Origin: Candidatus Nomurabacteria bacterium CG_4_10_14_0_2_um_filter_30_12
GTDB lineage: Bacteria > Patescibacteriota > Minisyncoccia > Phycocordibacterales > UBA9973
DNA: 5,334 nucleotides
NCBI GenBank assembly: GCA_002792755.1
Contig: PFOY01000052.1
Span: forward strand, 1 to 5,334
Reading direction: 5' to 3'
Both the position numbers and the translations under genes were made by a program. Shown here piece by piece: positions 4,684 to 5,334 of this stretch (position 1 is the first letter of the stretch; every line of letters starts with the position of its first letter). The notes beneath the pieces are model-generated. The model was not told where the DNA came from. It did not search any database and saw only the letters and a list, made by a program, of their open reading frames with translations.

Positions 4684-5334
4684 TTAAGCATGCTTCATTG
4701 GTTCAGACATATATACTTCTTCAGAACGGTGGACATATCTCCATAAGAATATTATTGCTATTACCATTATTACAAAGAAAATCCATTGAGCGAGACCATT
4801 TGGCATAAAGCTATTTGATCCGAGTAATGCATTTGCAGTTAGACCATTAAAGTTTTCTTTAGTATTATTTGTAGATACTGTATTGTTTGTTTCTGTAGTA
4901 TTTGTGTTTATTGTATTAGTATTGTTATTTATTGTGTCAGTATTATTAGTTGTAGTAATAGCCGTGTTATTTTTTATGGTGAATATAGAAGCATTTGAAT
5001 ATCCTCCGCCTGGTTCACCATTAAAAACAGTTAAAAAGAATTTATCTTGGTTATATATATCATTAGGATAAATATCTACCATAAGATGATTAGAATCTAT
5101 AAAATTAGAGTTGATATTAGAGCTGTTTTTCCTAACTACTGAATTTGGAATAAAACCACTTCCATTTATTGTAATGGTTATTTTATTGTTTATTTTATTA
5201 TTAATAGAACTTGGTTCTATTGAAGAAATACTTGGTTTTGGATTATTTGGATTGTTTGGTTCAGAATAATATCCATTATAAGCATAAATAGGTAAAGTCA
5301 AAGAAAGTTCAAAAACAAAGACTAAAATACTTGA
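4684..5334 (-). CDS. IPT/TIG-domain surface protein with Asn/Thr linker and C-terminal membrane tail, 5' end cut
   Basis: The frame is open to the right edge; 216 residues are visible. The TTG at 5301 could serve as a start, but it lies inside a hydrophobic signal sequence (ILVFVFELSLTLPIYAYNG), so the true start is probably outside the window. Visible residues 33-120 form an IPT/TIG immunoglobulin-like domain: PSISSIEPSSI, ITITINGSGFIPNS, a middle strand region, then FFLTVFNGEPGGGYSNASIFTI. An Asn/Thr-rich linker of about 40 residues (122-161) follows. Next comes LTANALLGSNSFMPNGLAQW, one transmembrane helix (about 182-200) and a charged tail WRYVHRSEEVYMSEPMKHA. This is the plan of an exported, membrane-tethered adhesin-like protein. 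It is convergent with the pilin cluster and shares its terminator. Partner and ligand are unknown. Confidence 0.75.
   Translation of the reverse strand, partial: SSILVFVFELSLTLPIYAYNGYYSEPNNPNNPKPSISSIEPSSINNKINNKITITINGSGFIPNSVVRKNSSNINSNFIDSNHLMVDIYPNDIYNQDKFFLTVFNGEPGGGYSNASIFTIKNNTAITTTNNTDTINNNTNTINTNTTETNNTVSTNNTKENFNGLTANALLGSNSFMPNGLAQWIFFVIMVIAIIFLWRYVHRSEEVYMSEPMKHA
4858..4971 (-). repeat. Low-complexity Asn/Thr-coding tract
   Basis: This part of the IPT/TIG gene encodes runs of NNT, INT and TNT-like units (visible residues about 122-159), from repeated aat/aca/act codons. It forms a flexible, probably extracellular spacer between the TIG domain and the membrane tail. Such tracts tend to change length between strains. 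Confidence 0.7.

Noticed and set aside
4883..5071. Plus-strand 62-aa open frame
   Set aside because: It is antisense to the Asn/Thr-rich part of the IPT/TIG gene; its Val/Phe-rich translation simply mirrors that low-complexity tract.

Overview
The window is AT-rich (about 30% G+C by eye). It reads as a chromosomal fragment of a Candidate Phyla Radiation (Patescibacteria, Parcubacteria-like) bacterium. This rests on the cluster of small two-helix T4SS-pilin-like (TrbC/VirB2-like) proteins, the very short gene spacing, the lack of Shine-Dalgarno sequences, and the IPT/TIG surface protein with its C-terminal membrane tail. Lineage is inferred from gene content; there is no rRNA here. The standard bacterial code fits, since genes end in TAA or TGA and none has an internal TGA.

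Layout, left to right. A class I SAM-dependent methyltransferase, cut at its 5' side by the window edge, ends at 490. A short 9-bp tandem repeat follows. A membrane-anchored family 1 extracellular solute-binding protein lies at 536-1831. Five consecutive plus-strand genes follow (1911-4613). All share a two-helix membrane module with a charged loop; the first carries it behind a large FN3-like ectodomain. A strong extended -10 promoter (3733-3741) lies before the last two genes. A 21-bp perfect stem (4623-4668) ends the cluster and also serves the convergent minus-strand gene, an IPT/TIG protein that runs off the right edge.

The genes look like a cell-envelope module: an exported solute-binding protein, several pilin-like subunits and a surface adhesin-like protein. 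No ATPase, permease, sortase or transposase is visible.

The most unusual observation is a pair of small MITE-like elements (1851-1929 and 3805-3907). They share terminal inverted repeats (TCCCGTTAGARAT), and each is flanked by an exact 4-bp direct repeat (TAAG and TGAA). Each sits at the 5' end of a pilin-like gene. Removing the element plus one direct-repeat copy on paper restores a normal signal-peptide start (MKKVSLKLFL... and MKKKLIV...). In both cases the right end of the element rebuilds an in-frame ATG, so the host gene stays readable, and the old ATG is left opening a short leader ORF.
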